Shown here: one piece after another, positions 60,630 to 64,000 of the stretch
How the letters are laid out: the number at the start of each line of letters is the position of its first letter
How positions within the stretch are numbered: the first letter of the stretch is position 1
From: Hoylesella enoeca JCM 12259
Lineage (GTDB): Bacteria > Bacteroidota > Bacteroidia > Bacteroidales > Bacteroidaceae
Assembly (NCBI RefSeq): GCF_000613405.1
Contig: NZ_BAIX01000004.1
Span: 1-64,000, forward strand
Direction: 5' to 3'
Length of the DNA: 64,000 nt
Notes under the pieces: generated by a model
The model's database searches: none
Told to the model about the DNA's origin: nothing
What the model saw: the letters and a program-made list of their open reading frames with translations, nothing else
Program-made: the position numbers and the translations under genes

Positions 60630-61490
60630 TTATTTTCTTTTCGCACCTTTCAGCCAGAGGTAAATACCTAAGCCGATGAATAACAGGAGGATGCAGGATA
60701 GCTGAAAGGCGTATCGCTCGGGTTCCACCCAGAACTCCTTGAAGAAGTTGATACGGCCGAGTATTTCAACGGGTGTCCAAAAGATGATGACAGTGGCGAT
60801 GGCCATTCGGATATTAGCTCCCCAGGCGGCTAATTTCAGTTGACGCTTGAACATGAAGAATGAACCGACCAGGCAACCCAGTCCGACGAGAAAAGTAATG
60901 GGGTGGTGGTCGCCGAGGAATTGTTTGTCATAGCAGAACATCAGCAGGAGATAAAGCCCCCAGAGCATCATGTTGAGTTCCATGAATGTGACGATGCTAG
61001 TGTGACGTGTCATCGGTTGGGGAGCAATGATGCGCCGCTTGTCTCGGAAGCACACTTTCTGTATCCAGGTAATGAAGTCGCACCCGTTTTTCGTACTGAA
61101 TATATACATCGTCATGATCATGATCCACATGCCGAATGTGGCGGGCATGATGAGATATTCGGGCTTGGTCACCACCACGCCGTTTTCGATTTCGGGTTGC
61201 ACACCGTAGCGTCGGGCATAATACAAGAAGAGAAATTCCACCCATCCCGTCCAAAAGAGGAGTCCGCCGAAGAGTCCCCACAGGGTTTGTCGGGTGTCGC
61301 CTTTGGCGAAAACCCCGATGATGACGAGAACCAGTCCGACGAGTCCCATGGAGAAACCTGCGTAGTGCATCGCTTGTGGCGACATGAGTCGCTCCATCAT
61401 GATCATCAGTGCATGTCCCAAAGGCATTGAAAATAAGACCAATAAGAAAGAGGCGATTGTCCGCCACCAATAATTCTGCTTTGTTTTCAT
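60630..61490 (-). CDS. Integral membrane protein with about eight helices, unknown function
   Basis: The 286-residue product has about eight hydrophobic segments, starting with WRTIASFLLVLFSMPLGHAL and ending with LSCILLLFIGLGIYLWL. A basic loop (KVCFRDKRRIIAPQPMTRH) lies near the middle. I do not recognise the family. It lies 97 bases downstream of two ABC-2 permeases on the same strand, but it may be a separate unit. Confidence 0.75.
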   Translation of the reverse strand: MKTKQNYWWRTIASFLLVLFSMPLGHALMIMMERLMSPQAMHYAGFSMGLVGLVLVIIGVFAKGDTRQTLWGLFGGLLFWTGWVEFLFLYYARRYGVQPEIENGVVVTKPEYLIMPATFGMWIMIMTMYIFSTKNGCDFITWIQKVCFRDKRRIIAPQPMTRHTSIVTFMELNMMLWGLYLLLMFCYDKQFLGDHHPITFLVGLGCLVGSFFMFKRQLKLAAWGANIRMAIATVIIFWTPVEILGRINFFKEFWVEPERYAFQLSCILLLFIGLGIYLWLKGAKRK

Positions 61491-61587
61491 TTCCTTGATA
61501 AAACTGTGATACTGTTAACAACGATAGTGATATGTAGATGATCTTGCCCGAGTTAGTCTGGCTTGCGGCTCTTTTATAGGGGCAATA

Positions 61588-62837
61588 CTATTTTAATTGA
61601 CGAGTGATCTTGGCTTTGATGGCATTGAGTCGCTCCACGGCATGGCGGCGTGACTGAATGATCTGGTAGCGATAGACGGCACAAGTGGCGAAGAAGTAGA
61701 TGATGACTTGGAGCATAGCATTTGATATTCGGAACGGATATCGGTCAGGGTAGCTCCCATCGTGTTGAGCCTTACGAAACCACGGATACCGAATGTGGAG
61801 GGGAAGAAACATGCGATGGCTTGCCATACACCGGGGATATTGCTCTGTGGCCAAGATACGCCGGAGAGGAAGAGTAGAGGTATGGAGGTGAAAACAACCA
61901 GGAGCATGACGTTCTCGCGGTAGCGAATGGTGCACGAGAGCATCATACCGAAGAAGATGGTGGACAGGAGGTAAGGAACCATAAGTCCTAAGAGGTCGCG
62001 CCCTTCGATGATTTGTACGAAGCCAAAAAGGCGGGGTACGGCCAGTGCCAGATAGGCCGCCATCACGCAATAAACCATGAAGTAACAAGAGGATTTGCCC
62101 AAAACGATTCGGAAGAGTCCATTATAATGCCGACTGATGGGCACAAGGTCGCTGTAACGATTGTTTTCCCGGGCCGTTCCCGCAGCCAGCCCGATACCGA
62201 GGAGCAATGTTTGGTGAAGAATGAGCATCAAGACGCCGGGGATGATAAAGTCGGCATAGCCACCGGTGCTGTTGAAGATCGGAACCTCAGCAAAGTCGAG
62301 CGGCTGGATGGTGATCTGCTCATCCTGCTTGGTGAAGTTGCGGGATTGGGCGAGCTGGATACCGGCATTCATTTTTCCGACAACGGATGTGGCGGTTTGG
62401 TAGATGGCCTTGTAGTTGAGCATGATGCTCATGTCGCAGTAGATGCCGATGGTTGCCTGCTCACGTCGGTTGATTCGAGTGCCGAAGTTGGCGGGGATAT
62501 AGATGACGCCTTTCACTACTTGTTTGCCGATGAGCAGCTTGGCATCGTCTAAGCTGTTGCAGTGATAGACCACGTCGACGTCGGGCGAGGCATCATACTG
62601 GCATATGAATGCGCGGCTCTGTTCGCTATGAGATAGGTCGACAACGGCTACGGGTACTTCGCGTACCACCTGGTTGTTGTAGATCCACGAATAGAGTAGG
62701 GGATAGAGGAGCGGCACCAGGATGAAGAAGATCAGCACCCCTTCGTCTTTAACGGTGCTCCTCATCTCTCGCGCCCAGATATAACACATATCTTGGATGC
62801 CCTCTCGTATGTGATGTAGCAAACTGTCCTTTCTCAT
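61588..62837 (-). CDS. ABC-2 type transporter permease, one frameshift near the C-terminus
   Basis: One added base near 61714 (CTATGGCTC read as CTATGCTC) restores 416 residues ending ITRQLK. An N-terminal helix (FFILVPLLYPLLYSWIYNNQ) is followed by a large periplasmic loop (REVPVAVVDLSHSEQSRAFI) and then five C-terminal helices, the layout of YhbR/YhbS-type drug or polymer exporters. It starts six bases after the previous permease ends; the two probably make a heterodimer. The ATPase and membrane-fusion genes must lie beyond the window. Confidence 0.85.
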
Positions 62838-62843
62838 TTCGGG

Positions 62844-64000
62844 TTAAGGGATGTAAACGTATTCGAGCATTGCCTTTCTGATACGATAGACGACAAGCAA
62901 CGGGAGGGCGGCAAACAAGATCAGTGCAGCCACGTACGGCCAGGCGTCAAGCAAGGAATAGCCGTTGAACACATTGATTTGGTAGATCATAAAATAGTGG
63001 CGCATCGGGAAAAGCCATGCCAAAGCCTCAATCTCGGGACCCATGGCAGAGAGGGGAAAGGTGGCGCCCATTATGCTGAAACTCAATGCGGCCCACAGCG
63101 AGCAGACACTCATAGACATTCGGAGCGAAGGGATCAAACCGAATGTGAATATTCCGAATCCTTGAGCCGAGAGCACCGTGAGCAGGCCGAGCAACAGGAT
63201 GGAGCCAAGTCCGCCCGCATGAGGAAAGCCCATGACATAAAACACATAGAACAAATAAGCGTAGATGATGGTGAGGAAAATCAGGAACTGCGGTAACATC
63301 TTACCCGTGAGTGCTATCCAGATGTCGTTGCCCGCTATTCGCATCCATTCTTTGGATCGGGTGAATTTCAGTTCTGTTCCGATGGAGTAAGCCGTGATCA
63401 AGAAGATAAATAGCATCAGACATGCCGGGGGGAGTGTGGTGCTGAGGTAAACGTTATAGTTGATTTCAGGATTGTTGATGGGGTGCAGATCGATGGTGAT
63501 GGGTTGCAGGAAAGTGCGAATTTCCTCATCGGTCTTACCGATTGCCGATAGTTTGGCCTTTCCGACAGCTGCCGAACCTAATGTGGCGATGGTTTTCAGA
63601 TCGCGAAACAGCAAAGCTCCCGAGGTGATCGAAGCATAGCTGTAATAGAATGAGATCTTGGGACGACGCGAAGCCAGCAATTTGTCTGTCGTTCCTTCGG
63701 GAAAGTAGATAAAGGCATAAATCTCATTGCGCTGTATGGCGTTACGGGCTTCGTTGATATTGGGATAGTGCGCAACGATGTCGGTAGACTGAAAGGCATC
63801 CAATCTGCGGGTGAGCGCTCGTGTGGTGGCTGTGTTATCCTGGTCTACAACTCCCACCGGCATATTGGTGGGTTGCCCTTCGTCCATTAGGGAGGTGAAA
63901 AACACCACTACAACGATGGGGAAGATGACCATACAGAAGAGGTAAATGGGATTGCTGCGCAGGATGCCGCACTCCCTGACAGCCACTCGAATTATTTGTT
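62844..64000 (-). CDS. ABC-2 type transporter permease, partial at the window edge
   Basis: The visible frame is open to the right edge (…QIIRVAVRECGILRSNPIYL), so the true start lies outside and the GTG at 63986 is probably internal. It has the same layout as its partner: an N-terminal helix (FCMVIFPIVVVVFFTSLM), a periplasmic loop (MPVGVVDQDNTATTRALTRR) and a cluster of C-terminal helices. It should export an unknown substrate together with the adjacent permease. Confidence 0.85.
   Translation of the reverse strand, partial: QIIRVAVRECGILRSNPIYLFCMVIFPIVVVVFFTSLMDEGQPTNMPVGVVDQDNTATTRALTRRLDAFQSTDIVAHYPNINEARNAIQRNEIYAFIYFPEGTTDKLLASRRPKISFYYSYASITSGALLFRDLKTIATLGSAAVGKAKLSAIGKTDEEIRTFLQPITIDLHPINNPEINYNVYLSTTLPPACLMLFIFLITAYSIGTELKFTRSKEWMRIAGNDIWIALTGKMLPQFLIFLTIIYAYLFYVFYVMGFPHAGGLGSILLLGLLTVLSAQGFGIFTFGLIPSLRMSMSVCSLWAALSFSIMGATFPLSAMGPEIEALAWLFPMRHYFMIYQINVFNGYSLLDAWPYVAALILFAALPLLVVYRIRKAMLEYVYIP

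Overview
The window comes from a Bacteroidota chromosome, most likely a Prevotella-like member of the Prevotellaceae. The evidence is two SusC/SusD pairs, TonB-dependent receptors, Bacteroidota-type promoters (TTTG, 19-20 bp, TAnnTTTG), a fimbrillin-like lipoprotein, two HU-family DNA-binding proteins, a 'smalltalk' micro-protein, and OmpA-family and coiled-coil surface lipoproteins. No phage, insertion sequence, CRISPR array, rRNA operon or plasmid gene was found.

Layout. (1) 0.1-2.4 kb: divergent tdh and kbl, the threonine-to-glycine route. (2) 2.6-22.5 kb, all minus strand: a polysaccharide utilisation locus (PUL). In transcription order it holds SusC2, SusD2, GH31, an STN-containing SusC1, SusD1, an endonuclease/exonuclease/phosphatase-family lipoprotein, a 1562-residue GH89-GH3 fusion and a GH109-type protein. 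Together they suggest removal of terminal alpha-linked sugars (alpha-GlcNAc, alpha-GalNAc, possibly alpha-Gal) from host or mucin glycans. (3) 22.8-29.7 kb: hemG behind a TonB receptor, type II NADH dehydrogenase, and folP-cdaA. (4) 30-32.7 kb: a small peptide plus fimbrillin-like lipoprotein unit behind a leader with dinucleotide repeats, then an HU protein. (5) 32.9-38.4 kb: murF, mdh, an M24 aminopeptidase, and an HU-smalltalk-micropeptide operon. (6) 39-47.2 kb: guaB, two parvulin-type isomerases, an OstA-like protein, a small membrane protein and mutL. (7) 47.4-53.7 kb: OmpA, twin tRNA-Val genes, purB, an rluB-type pseudouridine synthase and asnS. (8) 54-60 kb: a large coiled-coil lipoprotein, a small lipoprotein, a second OmpA protein and a DUF1573 protein. 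(9) 60.6-64 kb: an eight-helix membrane protein and two ABC-2 permeases, the last running off the window edge.

Three sequence-level signals stand out. First, between SusD1 and the phosphatase gene there are seven 18-bp palindromes spaced exactly 41 bp apart. The outermost has different arms but keeps its dyad symmetry, and the spacers alternate between two types. Second, a family of intergenic inverted repeats built from GTTAGTTGC and TTAACGGTTA-type words occurs about nine times, with one fragment inside hemG. Third, thirteen genes, including essential ones, are broken by sixteen frame changes. Every one is repaired by adding a single base, usually by doubling a neighbouring base. This looks like a systematic sequence error rather than biology, so the affected genes are annotated here as full-length genes with the break noted.
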